NCBI RefSeq assembly: GCF_001661345.1
Contig: NW_017962917.1
Coordinates: forward strand, 372,001-436,000
Reading direction: 5' to 3'
Length of the DNA: 64,000 nt
From: Ascoidea rubescens DSM 1968
Taxonomy: Eukaryota > Ascomycota > Saccharomycetes > Ascoideales > Ascoideaceae
Shown here: positions 20,592 to 30,994 of the stretch, in pieces
Numbering within the stretch: the stretch's first letter is position 1
How the letters are laid out: each line of letters starts with the position of its first letter
The notes under the pieces: generated by a model
What the model was told of the DNA's origin: nothing
Database searches by the model: none
What the model saw: the letters and a program-made list of their open reading frames with translations, nothing else
Made by a program: the position numbers and the translations under genes

Positions 20592-22109
20592 GGGGAAGAG
20601 AAGCAGAGAAAACTGGTCACAGAGGCAGCAGAGGCAGCAGAAACAGCAGAGGAAGAACACTTCACCCACAAGAAAACGTCGGCCAGGGCTGCGGTAGACG
20701 CGATTGTGTGTGCTTTATGCAGAAGTATGCATATACCGTATTGCTGGTGCGAGCGTGCAAGAGAGAGTGACACACACCCTGAAGGTTACGCTGCGTGTGG
20801 TGTGCGTATGATGTGCGTGCTGGGAGCGACAAAGCCAGAACTGGAAGGAGACGCAACGCAGCGCAGAAGTGGGACGCACTGTGATTGGCTGGCAGGGTGT
20901 TTCTAGAAGCCACAAAACCAGTAAGCGAACAAAACGGGAACAATACGTCCCGACGTGTCCTCGACTGCCTTTACGACCGCTGTTCTGGTCCCGTTTTTCT
21001 CAGACCTATTTCCTCTTGTCGTCTTTTCTCTTTTTTGTTGTTTCTGCACTGTTATCACCAATTTCATAATCTGAATTTAGAATTCCAGTAGATCGTCTCT
21101 CTGGAAAGATCATCACTGCTATTCCTCTAACATTAATACCAGTCTACCTTCTATCAACTTTCCATCAACCTTCTATCAGCTTTTCATAGGGTACTCTCAA
21201 CAAAAATCTGTTTCCTTTGAGCACTTTTGTTTCTTTCCCTGAATCTTATTTCTTTTTTTGTGGAAAAGCTCTTAAATCGCTGCAAACTTTCAAAACTCTT
21301 ATATTTCCCAAAACTTTTTTCTTCTTTCCCAATTTCAGTCTTTAAACTTTAACTTTCCATCCTGATTTAATATTTAAAATTTGATTCACTTTTAGTATTT
21401 AGTACTTTATTATGAGATATGTTTTTCTTTTGATATTCAATATTCAATATTCAATATTCAATAATCAATAGTCAATAGTCAATAGTCAATGTTATTCTAT
21501 CCAAACTAAATCATTTATTAATCCTTCAAAACCTCACTCTTTCTCCCAACTTCTCTATTCCCTTTTCCTTTTTCTCTTCTTTTTTTCTTTTTTTTCTTCT
21601 CTTCTTCTCTTCTTCTCTTTCTCTTTTCTGTATACACTTCTTTATTTACTCTATTCTCCATTAATTCTAATACGATATCCATAATCTCCAATCTGTCCTA
21701 GTTCCTACATCATCATCCTTTATTTTCTAACTTAATCATTCTACTGATCTTACTCATTCATACTGCTTTTAGCTTTTTTTTTTTGTTACTCTCATTTTCA
21801 TTTTTTTGGGCTTTTCCATTTTTATTTTCATTTTCATTTTTATTTTCATTTTCATTTTCATTTTCATTTTCATTTTCATTTTCATTTTCATTTTCATTTT
21901 TTTTAACTCATACTAATTAACCAATATATTTATATTTATATATAAATATATTTACTTGTCAGTACTGGGAATTATTTTATTAAAAAGACCTATTCAATAT
22001 TCATTCAAAATCATCTTCCATCTTCCTATTCTCTTACTCACTTCTAGATCGTATATTCTTGGTTCCACTTTTTTTTTTATCTTTTTTTTTTTCAATCGGA
22101 AAAAAAATT
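20592..22109. promoter_or_regulatory. Divergent promoter region with GC island and repeats
   Basis: Spacer between the Bbc1/Aim3-type gene (leftward) and PDE1 (rightward). 20600-21000 is GC-rich, with CAG-triplet runs at 20624-20660. 21430-21490 holds degenerate ATTCAAT/AGTCAAT repeats. 21540-21630 is a nearly pure pyrimidine tract. Open frames on both strands of the island are by-products of its composition. Confidence 0.5.
21817..21900. repeat. CATTTT hexanucleotide repeat
   Basis: About 13 units of CATTTT, with a few TATTTT variants at the left end, about 200 bases upstream of PDE1. Confidence 0.85.
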
Positions 22110-23414
22110 ATGGTAACCCAGATCTTCAACAATTCAAATATGAACAACAAAAACTTCAATATCAACAACTTCAACAATACCATCAAAAAAAAGGATATAA
22201 AATTCGACATATCCGTCCTAGGTTCAAGTGGTGGTCCTCTAGAAATTAATTGCTGCTCATATCTTATCAAAACATCAAACATATCATACACCTCAATCCT
22301 AAGTCAAAATCTCATTAACCATTTCATCTGTATTGATGCTGGTTCAGGCTATGCTTCATTTAACAAAATGATCTCAAATGAAAACGAATTTCTATTCAAA
22401 AACACATCCGTCAACACCAATACCAATACCAATACCGATACCAATACTGATACTAATACAACCACCACTAACAAAATAATTGGAAAAATTCATAGCAATA
22501 ACCTTATCTTAAACTCCTACAATGATTCTTTAAACTTTTTAGACTACACAAACTGCTCACTATCCACTCTAAATCTAAATTGCACACAACTAAAGCTAAA
22601 CCCTTCCCAAATCACTTCAAAACTATTTGATCTAATCGAAAGCTACTTCATAACCCATCCTCATCTAGACCACATTCTAGCTCTCATCATCAACTCTGCG
22701 GGCTTTAACCAAAACTCTTCAAACAACTACCTATCAAAAAAGATATATGGCTCAAACTTTACCATAAATGCCCTAAAAACACACATCTTCAATGGAATAA
22801 TTTGGCCCGATTTGTCCAAATACGACAAACTACTCCAATTTATAGAAATCAACGATGAAAAAAACCTCAACATCAATTTAAACAGCATCTTCAACATAAA
22901 ACCCTTTAGCCTAAATCATGGAGTAGTCAGTGACGGATCTCTCAATCACCAAATCTACAAAAGTAACTGTTTCTTCATCCAAAACAATTTCAATCTTAAC
23001 TCAATCCTAATCTTTGGTGACTTTGAAGCAAACTCAATCAAAAATGGCAAAATCTGGGACCACGCTTCGCTTCTAATCTACAAAAATCAATTGTCTGGCA
23101 TCATCATTGAATGCTCAACTGAAAACTTACCAGATGGTGTGCCTTTATATGGCCATATGACCCCAAATAACCTATTCAACGAATTCATCTCTCTAAATGA
23201 GAAATTGCAAAATCTACACAAAAAAAATAACACAAAAATTACTCACCAAAATTCTTTAAATGGCTTGAATATCCTCATAACTCACGTAAAAGAATCATAT
23301 ACTCAATTCGATCCAAGAAAAAAAATCCTCAATCAGCTAAATAATTTAAATGATAAATACCAATTCGGTTTGAAATTTACTATAATATTCCCCGGTGTCA
23401 CTTATTCCATATAA
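22110..23414 (+). CDS. PDE1: Low-affinity cyclic nucleotide phosphodiesterase (class II)
   Basis: 434 residues from the ATG at 22110; 17 in-frame codons upstream, from a T-rich leader, are judged untranslated. The class II signature is present as THPHLDHILALIINSAGFN (near residue 182), whose His and Asp residues bind the metals of the metallo-beta-lactamase-like fold. SVLGSSGGP near residue 32 and IFGDFEANS near residue 306 are also family blocks. Pde1 hydrolyses cAMP to AMP in the cytosol and dampens agonist-induced cAMP signalling. An Asn/Thr repeat insert lies near residues 107-122. Confidence 0.92.
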   Translation: MVTQIFNNSNMNNKNFNINNFNNTIKKKDIKFDISVLGSSGGPLEINCCSYLIKTSNISYTSILSQNLINHFICIDAGSGYASFNKMISNENEFLFKNTSVNTNTNTNTDTNTDTNTTTTNKIIGKIHSNNLILNSYNDSLNFLDYTNCSLSTLNLNCTQLKLNPSQITSKLFDLIESYFITHPHLDHILALIINSAGFNQNSSNNYLSKKIYGSNFTINALKTHIFNGIIWPDLSKYDKLLQFIEINDEKNLNINLNSIFNIKPFSLNHGVVSDGSLNHQIYKSNCFFIQNNFNLNSILIFGDFEANSIKNGKIWDHASLLIYKNQLSGIIIECSTENLPDGVPLYGHMTPNNLFNEFISLNEKLQNLHKKNNTKITHQNSLNGLNILITHVKESYTQFDPRKKILNQLNNLNDKYQFGLKFTIIFPGVTYSI

Positions 23415-24041
23415 TTTGAGTTTCATTACTCTTCAGTTGCCTCGATCCCTATTTTTTTCCTTCATTATTTCATTATCTCATTGTTTCATTATTTCACTTT
23501 TTTTCGGCTTTGTCTTTCTTTGCTCTCATAGTTCTGGTTGTGCAGTTTGAAACCAATTTTTGCATTCATCTTTATTTTCTATTTCCAATTCTATTTCTAC
23601 TTTTCTTCCATTTTATTATTTCTTCTTATCTTGTTTTTTGTTTTTTTTCTAAATTCGGTCTGATGTATTTATTATCTTATCATTTAAAGGGTTTATTGTA
23701 TATGCTAATCTCGTTTGTTGTTTATTCTATTAATCTGTTTACTTTCGTACTTTCGTACTTTCGCATTGACGCATCTTAAAACTGAAAAGTTCGAACTCGG
23801 GAAATCATTTTCACCGTTTTTCGAAAAATTGCACTCGTTTTCGAAAATCCGTCAGAATGCACGTCAATGCACATGTATTAATACGCGACTGCAATTGAAT
23901 CCACTCGTATGGATTATTTAACTGCTTAGTCATGTGACTGAACATTATAGTTATTTTATATCTTTATTTACATTTAATTACTTCATAATTTTTTTTCTTT
24001 TTAACAGCCTTTTGATGATTTCTGGGTTTTGATTTATCACA
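23415..24041. other. Intergenic spacer between PDE1 and RIM20
   Basis: T-rich PDE1 3' region followed by the RIM20 promoter. A GTCACATG motif, read on the minus strand, lies at 23931-23938, 104 bases before the RIM20 ATG. 23800-23900 is somewhat richer in CG dinucleotides. No gene is seen. Confidence 0.5.
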
Positions 24042-26877
24042 ATGAGTTCCAATTTACTATTTATTCCCTTGAGAAAGACTGTTTCTCTTGATTTCAATCA
24101 AATTTTAAATGACGTTATATCCAAAGAGTATTTTCAAACTGCTGATTCTTTTAAAGATGATATCTTATTTTTCCACAATTTAAGAGAACAAGTTATTGAT
24201 CCAATAATATCCACTGATGATCTAACTCACTTGAAAAAATACTTTATTCATCTAAACTCTCTACTATTAAAATTCCCAATTGATCTAACCTCCTTTTCAT
24301 GGTATGGCACCTTGTCCTATAATTCTACTTCTCCGATTTCAATCACTTCCATCTACTGGGAAATTTTTAATATCATTTACAATTTGGGTGCTTTTTATTC
24401 CCAATTGGCTATACTTCAACTCAGAAACTCTGAAGACTCTATTAAAAAATCTTGTCTTTATTTTCAATACGCAGCCGGTTGCTTTCAGTTTATTTTAAAT
24501 TATTCCTTTAAATTAGACAACAAACTAAATTTCGATCTTCCTTTAGATTTCCAAATTCAATCAATCAATGTCTTGAAATACACAATGCTAGCACAAGCTC
24601 AAGAAACCTTTTGGCAAAAGGCTATTTCAAATGATTTAAAAGATTCAATAATAGCTAGACTAGCTTCCTCTGTTGCTGATTTTTATAAAACCTCTTTGGA
24701 ATTCACTACAAAATCTGATTCTTTTACTTCAAAATGGCTAGACCATTTAACTGCAAAACAAAACCATTTTTTAGCAGTAGCCCAATTCAGACATTCGAAG
24801 ATGTCTTGTTCACAGTTAAACTATGGTGAACAAGTCTCAAGATTAAAATTGGCTTTAAATTACTCAAATCAGTCTTTAAGAAAGAGAGGCAACCTATCGT
24901 CTTTAGTTGTCAGCGATTTAGAAGGTTTAAATGTGGTTTTAAAAGAAACCTTGAAAATTGCCGAAAGAGATAATGATTTGATCTATTTAAAACCTGTACC
25001 GGATTTTAATAAGTTGTCTGAAATTGTTAAAATTGATATGGTAAAATCTTTAATAATAGATGAACTCGAAAAACCAATCTCATTCTTAAAAATTAAATCA
25101 AATGATGATGATGACGATAATAATAAAATTAACAAGATTAACAAAATTAACAAAATTAATGACTCAAAAAATTATGGAAACTTATTATTCTCATCTTTAC
25201 TACCTTATTTTATTATTTGTACTTCTCAAGCCTATAAAGAACGTCAACAACTGTTTATTAAACAAAAAATAGTCGAACCAATTAATTCCTTAAATAATAT
25301 TCTCAACAGATTTTTAGCCGAAAGAAACTTGCCTTCTTCAATTGATTTACTAATTAATCAACCAAATTTAGATGATTTTCAATTACCTGAATCTTTACTT
25401 GATAATATTCATGAAATGAAAAATTTGGGTGGTCTTCAAAAATTACAAAGCACTTTAAGTGATATCAAGAAATTGACTTTGGACTCAAATCATTTAATTG
25501 ATGGTTGTAAAGAAAGATTAAATATTGAAAAAAATGAAGACGATTATTTAAAATCAAATTATGGCTTAAGATATTGGACAAGACCACCATCACATGTTTC
25601 TTCAAAGGATTATTGGGATAAAATTCAAAGTCTAGAAGATTATTTAGTTCAAGCAAAAAGTGGCGACCAAGTCATTTTAAACAGTTTTCTTGATATAGAA
25701 AATGATTTAAAGCTTTTATTAAATTTTGATAGCAATGACCTAAAAAAATATATAATTAAAATTATTTCAACTACACCACCTAATAGTTACCATAATTCCC
25801 CAATGGCTATAGACTCAGAAACTCTAAAAACAGCAAACTCTCTTAAATCTCTTATAAGTCAATTGATTTCTTTAAAAGCTGAAAGAAGTAGTTTTTTGGA
25901 AACTGTTGATATTAAAAATCAACAATTAACTATCCTACCCAAGATCATTCAAGAATATAAAAGATTTCAAGACACAAATTCAATAGAAACCCTACATAAA
26001 TTATCAGAAAATTCAAGCTCAAACAGTGATAATATATATGACTCAAATGAAGAATTGGATGAAGAAAAGATGAATATTTTTAATAAAGTTTATGAAAAAC
26101 ATATTAGCAACTTTGAAAGTGATTTAAATTTTTTTGATCAACAAAAACAAAAGCAAAATTTAATTCAAGAGAAGATTGAAGTAAGTTTTATTTAAATTTA
26201 AACACAACACAATAGAAAAATAAATAACTAACATAAATATATAAATATAGGTTTTGAACAAAAAATTTATTCAAAAATCCGATGTTTACTTTCAATCATC
26301 TGATAAGATGAAACAAGGTATATTTCATAGATTTGAATTAGTTTATTCAAATTTTATGGAATTGATAACAAATTTCAATGAAGGTATAAATTTTTATAAT
26401 GATTTTATCGTTAATGCATCAAATTTATTGAAAAATATCGATGAGTACGTTTATGAGAGACGATTGGAAGCTAGAGAACTAGAATCGTAAGTATTTTTGG
26501 CAATTTTATTATTGTTTGTTTAATAATTTACAATTTACCTGTGAGACTAACTTATAAAAATTCTCATTAATACTAACAACTTAAATTTAATTAAAACTAG
26601 CGAATTAAATCAATATATGAAAAAAAGTGATCCTATTGAAGTGGAAGATAGTGATGATGATGACGATGATGAAGATGATGAAGATGATAATCAAAATGAA
26701 AATAATTACTACAATGATTTCAATGAAACTGTTAATTCAAATACCAATACAAATGCAAATACCAAATTTAATTCTAATAGAAATAATCAAATTTCAGGGG
26801 CTGAAGTTGTTGCTCCTCAATCCAATTCAAGACCAGGTGGACTTTGGAATCCTAATCAACAAATCAGATTTGGTTAG
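24042..26877 (+). CDS. RIM20: Bro1-domain protein Rim20/PalA, three exons
   Basis: Exons 24042-26180, 26251-26486 and 26601-26877 give 883 residues. Intron 1 (70 bases) has GTAAGT, branch CTAAC at 26228-26232 and TATAG. Intron 2 (114 bases) has GTAAGT, a perfect TACTAAC at 26571-26577 and CTAG. Joining at these sites restores one frame. The start SNLLFIPLRKT, the block FNIIYNLGAFYSQLA and the C-terminal end NPNQQIRFG match Rim20/PalA rather than Bro1. Rim20 binds the ESCRT-III subunit Snf7 and the Rim101 transcription factor and supports its cleavage by Rim13 at alkaline pH. The Bro1 domain spans about residues 1-400 and contains an Asp run and a four-fold KIN repeat near residue 350. The V-domain follows, then an acidic Asn-rich linker. 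Codon 404 is CTG where homologues have a polar residue. Confidence 0.88.
26181..26250 (+). other. RIM20 intron 1
   Basis: 70 bases, phase 0, GTAAGT donor, CTAAC branch 18 bases before the TATAG acceptor. The unspliced frame would end within a few codons after the donor. Confidence 0.85.
26487..26600 (+). other. RIM20 intron 2
   Basis: 114 bases, phase 2, GTAAGT donor, perfect TACTAAC branch at 26571-26577, CTAG acceptor. The donor overlaps the stop codon of the unspliced second exon frame. Confidence 0.85.
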
Positions 26878-26979
26878 ATATAGTATAGTATATACCAGAT
26901 ATTAATAATTCAATTTTCCGGATTTTTAACTTTTAATTTTTTTAATTTTTTTTTTAAATAATTAATCGCTTTTGACAGT

Positions 26980-28434
26980 TCAATTAGAATCATTTAATGA
27001 ATCATGTTCCATATTTTTCTTTTTCAACCATTCTTCATATTCCTTTTTTCTCTTTCCTCTATTAATTGTAGATTTATGTTTGTTACTATTTAAGTGAATT
27101 TTCCAAGTTTCCTCGCCAACTATTATTAAAGGATCGCCATTTTTCTGTTTACAAACATCACATTGATAATGTTTCCAGGTTGGCTTATTAAATTTTTCTT
27201 CATTAATTTGTATCATATCAGTTAAACCTTCTGGTGCTTGAGGTAAGTTGTAACTAGATTTATTGGCTAAAAATGTATCCATTATTTGTTGGGATCTAAT
27301 TGTGATATTGGAGTTCCAATTATCGAGGTTTGAAGTGTCAAGTAAGAATATTAATCCACCATTTATGAAGTAATGTTTTGACTCCTTTGCAAGTTCAAAA
27401 CAAAGGGTTTTTTTAATCCATTTAATTTGTTGTTTAGAGTATTGTCTTGTTTTTATTTTCATATTTTCCACTGATTGGTTGAATAACTTTTTAGCGATAA
27501 CGTTGTCAATTTTTTTTTCACTTTGATTTGTATAATTTAACCAAGGTAAAAATTCTTTAAAGCCAATGACTTGCCAGACCCCATGTTGACAGTCAGGTTT
27601 TATAGATTTTGATAAATAAAGATTATATAATGAGGATATTTCATCTATTGCACCATTGTTGATCATGTCATCTACTCTATCGTCCAATCTTTGGTTTAAA
27701 ATTGATTGGTTTGACCAGACCCAAAAGACTAGAGTGTTGAATCTTAAAGAGGATTCTGAGATTTGGTTTAAATTTTGTTGTTGATATAAATCACTTGTTT
27801 TTTTGTTAGTCAAAAGACAAATTTCTAAGGCTCTTTTAATTCTTCTTGTATCGTTGGGATGAAATTTCTGGGATAAAACTGGGTCAATTTCTTTTAGTTT
27901 ATTAAAAATTTTCAGGGAATCATTTGATTTTAGTAAATTTTTTTCGTCAGTTGATAATTGATTATAAGTATCATAAGTATCAGATTTGTTGATGTTGAAA
28001 GTGTTTTCGTTATCGAATTGTGTGAGATTTGTTGTTATTGTTTTATTTTTGAATAGTAGAGATTGGAGATAATAATGAGTTCCACCAATAATTATTGGGA
28101 TTTTATTAATTGAATGAATTTGGTTAATTTTAGATAGCGCTTCATTTTTAAATCTATGGATATTGTATTCATTGTCCCAGGGTATATGATTCATGATATG
28201 ATGAGGTATTCCCTGTCTTTCGTTGATTGGATGTTTGTTTGTTATTAGATCTAAATCTTTATACATTTGCATTGAGTCAGCATTGATAATTTCGCCATTG
28301 TATCTTTCAGCTAGTTGAATTGAGAATTTTGATTTACCCACACCAGTCGTACCAACTATTACGATGATTTTTTTCTTTGAAGATGGTTCATTCATTATTA
28401 ATCTTTTGAAAGAGTTTGCAAAATTCTTAATCAT
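26980..28434 (-). CDS. MOD5: tRNA dimethylallyltransferase
   Basis: 484 residues. The P-loop GTTGVGKS is at residues 28-35, followed by NADSMQMYKDLDLITNK and the IIIGGTHYYLQSLLF block of tRNA isopentenyltransferases. The C-terminus carries a zinc finger with YQCDVCK and later NSNKHK, as in eukaryotic Mod5. The enzyme transfers dimethylallyl from DMAPP to A37 of UNN-decoding tRNAs, and it draws on the same precursor pool as Erg20, also in this window. Two in-frame ATGs exist, at codons 1 and 14. The first has a T at -3, the second an A. The intervening MIKNFANSFKRL is basic and presequence-like. That fits the known dual mitochondrial and cytosolic/nuclear targeting of Mod5 by alternative starts. 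The gene converges on RIM20 with about 100 bases between. Confidence 0.94.
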   Translation of the reverse strand: MIKNFANSFKRLIMNEPSSKKKIIVIVGTTGVGKSKFSIQLAERYNGEIINADSMQMYKDLDLITNKHPINERQGIPHHIMNHIPWDNEYNIHRFKNEALSKINQIHSINKIPIIIGGTHYYLQSLLFKNKTITTNLTQFDNENTFNINKSDTYDTYNQLSTDEKNLLKSNDSLKIFNKLKEIDPVLSQKFHPNDTRRIKRALEICLLTNKKTSDLYQQQNLNQISESSLRFNTLVFWVWSNQSILNQRLDDRVDDMINNGAIDEISSLYNLYLSKSIKPDCQHGVWQVIGFKEFLPWLNYTNQSEKKIDNVIAKKLFNQSVENMKIKTRQYSKQQIKWIKKTLCFELAKESKHYFINGGLIFLLDTSNLDNWNSNITIRSQQIMDTFLANKSSYNLPQAPEGLTDMIQINEEKFNKPTWKHYQCDVCKQKNGDPLIIVGEETWKIHLNSNKHKSTINRGKRKKEYEEWLKKKNMEHDSLNDSN

Positions 28435-28743
28435 TCAAGTAAATAAGAAAAGTAAAATCAATTGTTTCTGATGATGTTAAAGGAAATGGAAGAATAAAAA
28501 ACAACACAAAATAAAAAAATTATTCAGATTTTAAGTGCTTGTATATGCGTACGCGCGTCAATATGCAGTGTATTACATTGAATAAAGGTCGAAAACGAGA
28601 GATAAAAAAAAGAAATGATGTATATTCTATAAGAGATCTAATGTAGGTCTAGATATAAAAAAAAGCGTCGTAAGATGCTTGAGTGTAATAAATCGGATGA
28701 TATAAAAAAAAGGTGTAGAAATAAATAAAATCAAAGGTAAAGT
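28435..28743. other. Spacer upstream of MOD5
   Basis: AT-rich spacer containing the MOD5 promoter; no gene or ordered element recognised. Confidence 0.5.
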
Positions 28744-28921
28744 CTAATCCAAACCAGCAGATGTAAACCAATTAAGAAAAGAAAAAAAAGACATGGGGGA
28801 CATAGGGAACCATAGGTTGATTATAAAACAGGTATTGTTTTTGGATATTAGAAAAAATGAGGATTCAAATGAAGGATATTGATTTGAATTATTGAAATTG
28901 GATTCTTTTAAATCGAAATAT

Positions 28922-29233
28922 TTATAGATTCTGTTGGGAGGTAATGCTGTCGTTAGATTTTTCATTCAAAGTGATAGGCTCATCCTCAATGTCGTCAGAA
29001 TTGATGATTTTTACTTGATCTAAAAACTCACTCATCTCTTGTATACTTTCGCACTCTTGGATCATATAATAGGCATTGTCGACCTTTAAATCGCTTGAAT
29101 ATAGTTCTTTCTCGTAAACACTGAAATCTTCGGTGATTTGGTCGTAATAGTCAATGGTGTATATGAAATTGTTGTTGGCAGTTGGCGACTCGGCGGATTC
29201 AGAACTGGTTGATGTTGAGGAGAGAAAGAACAT
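28922..29233 (-). CDS. Small hypothetical protein
   Basis: 103 residues from the first ATG at 29233; the frame is open further upstream but without an ATG. After a Ser/Thr-rich start, residues 22-75 look protein-like: Tyr- and acid-rich with FIYTIDYYDQITEDFSVYEK and DNAYYMIQECESIQEM. I do not recognise a family. A second minus-strand frame (28744-28965) overlaps its end and finishes with a hydrophobic tail (IINLWFPMSPMSFFSFLNWF). A splice from a GTGAGT near 29025 into that frame would give a tail-anchored protein, but the branch site would be poor, so this is speculative. The divergent partner is BUL1, 1.7 kb away. Confidence 0.35.
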   Translation of the reverse strand: MFFLSSTSTSSESAESPTANNNFIYTIDYYDQITEDFSVYEKELYSSDLKVDNAYYMIQECESIQEMSEFLDQVKIINSDDIEDEPITLNEKSNDSITSQQNL

Positions 29234-30994
29234 GGTAGGTGGAACAAGTGAGACGTGGAGTAAAAACAGGAGAGGGAGAAGAAAAAAGAGAAGAACGATA
29301 GGTGGGCAAAAAAAGAAAGAGGCAGTTGAAGATAGATTAGGATATTTATATGTGAGTGGATCCAAATCAGGTGTTCGTTGGGCTGGAAGAATAGCGTTAT
29401 AATGAAGAAATATTCCATTATACAGAGAGAAAAGAGAAACCTTATAGAAACCTTATAGAGAGGTGTAGCCAAATGAGGCCGAAAAGGGAAGAATTCCAGC
29501 GCTAGAGGTGGTGTTTATTTACCCCAGATTTCTGCTGGCCAATGGGAGGCCGCAGTTAGAGAAGAGCGGCAGAGCCGGGTAGCGGTTGTCGTGTGCAGAA
29601 GCCGGGCATGAAAGGAACAGGGAAACAAACGGCCATTTCCTGCTCTTCTCAGGGGTTTCTCTGTGGACCTCTCTTCCGCTGTTGGGAGCGAGGTCTGCAA
29701 AGGGTTGGGAGTTGGTCGCAGTGCATTTATCCTTCTGTTGGGTCTAGAACCGGAAGAACAGCAAACTCAAAGCACTATAAGATACTATGAGATACTTTAA
29801 GATACTTTGAGATACTATGAGATACTATGAGATGTAATAATCAGAATGCTTTGTTTCCAAGAGATGATGGTGTTGATATTACGTAGGGGTTATCAGAAAA
29901 TAAAAATAAGCAAGCCATAAAGAGCAACTATGCATGCTCAAGCAGCAATCACTTCTATTTTGGACCACTATATAATGAGGTAACTGCTCAATTTTGATTT
30001 CTTTGATTTCTTTGACTTCTTCGACCTGTTCAGCCAGTTCAACTTTTTTTATTATTTATTTTATTTAAATGCCATGGAATATTATTGAACCATTTAATTG
30101 AAACAAAAAAAACCTTACGTATAACAAAAATCACTAAAATCAACTATTCCCACTGGATTACCTCCTAATACTGCTAAACCATGATCACACAGTAACCACA
30201 CTAATTTTCTATATCCACATTTGAATATTGTGATACAGCATTATGTTTAGAGGGTGCTTATCAGCGAGGTGTATCAAAAGCGGCAAATTTATAAACCAAA
30301 ACGTAAGGAGCATGTTAGTAATCATTATTTTAATTTGGAATTGTACGATAGATTTAAAATGGGGATCTCCAATGTTTTACTTTAAGATAGAGAACATGAT
30401 GGTTTTCAAACAAAGAAGCCAAAAAACTTAAACTTTGAACAATCTTATTTTTTGTTTAAGATTTATCATTCAACAATACTCGACAGCTGGCAGGCCAATC
30501 AGTGCAACACGTCCGGTACTGCTAATCAAGAATAACAGAAAAGTGGAAACTTCTATTCTTTTAGGCTTGCGAATAAATTACAGTGCCAATATCGATTAGA
30601 GACCCTTAAGAGCAGTCCTCCAGCTAAAACGTGTTTCATCATACCAAGAGCTCCAGAAAATGACTGTCTGGATTCGGAAAGTGGGACTTAAGCTCACTAC
30701 TGCGTGTGTACGCATGAATAGCGCAGCATGACTCAGAAAGCGTGTCTTGGCATGTGATCCGGCAGTCGGGTGCGTGTGCCGGAAATTCCACGGCCACAGC
30801 CCTGGATCTGGGGAGAGGTATATAAGCTGCGATTGCTGTCAGATCCAGCTCTTCTTTCTCTTGTTTCTTCAACTCTCGCTGTTCCACTCTCTTCATCTCC
30901 AGACTGCTGCTGCTTTTTCTTCTCGCAATCGAGACACATTTCCACACTGTCCTACTCCAGCTCATCGCATCTCCAACACTAACTGTATTTCGCC
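29234..30994. promoter_or_regulatory. Long divergent spacer upstream of BUL1
   Basis: Two GC-rich islands (about 29480-29760 and 30640-30990) are separated by AT-rich DNA with no convincing gene. The right island carries the BUL1 core promoter, with TATATAAG at 30819-30826 and a CTG-triplet run at about 30900. Short open frames on both strands in the islands look like composition artefacts. Confidence 0.5.
29781..29830. repeat. 10-bp tandem repeat, five units
   Basis: Five consecutive decamers of GATACTATGA with GATACTTTAA/GATACTTTGA variants, next to a GC-rich island. Confidence 0.9.

Noticed and set aside
20592-20669. 26-residue Cys-rich extension of the Bbc1/Aim3-type protein
   Set aside because: Its composition reflects CAG repeats in the island; a better ATG lies at 20591.
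20477-20943. Overlapping open frames on both strands upstream of the Bbc1/Aim3-type gene
   Set aside because: GC-rich DNA has few stop codons; translations are unlike proteins and occur in all frames.
28930-29015. Intron from GTAAAA to CAACAG in the small hypothetical gene
   Set aside because: Joining these sites gives an immediate stop codon.
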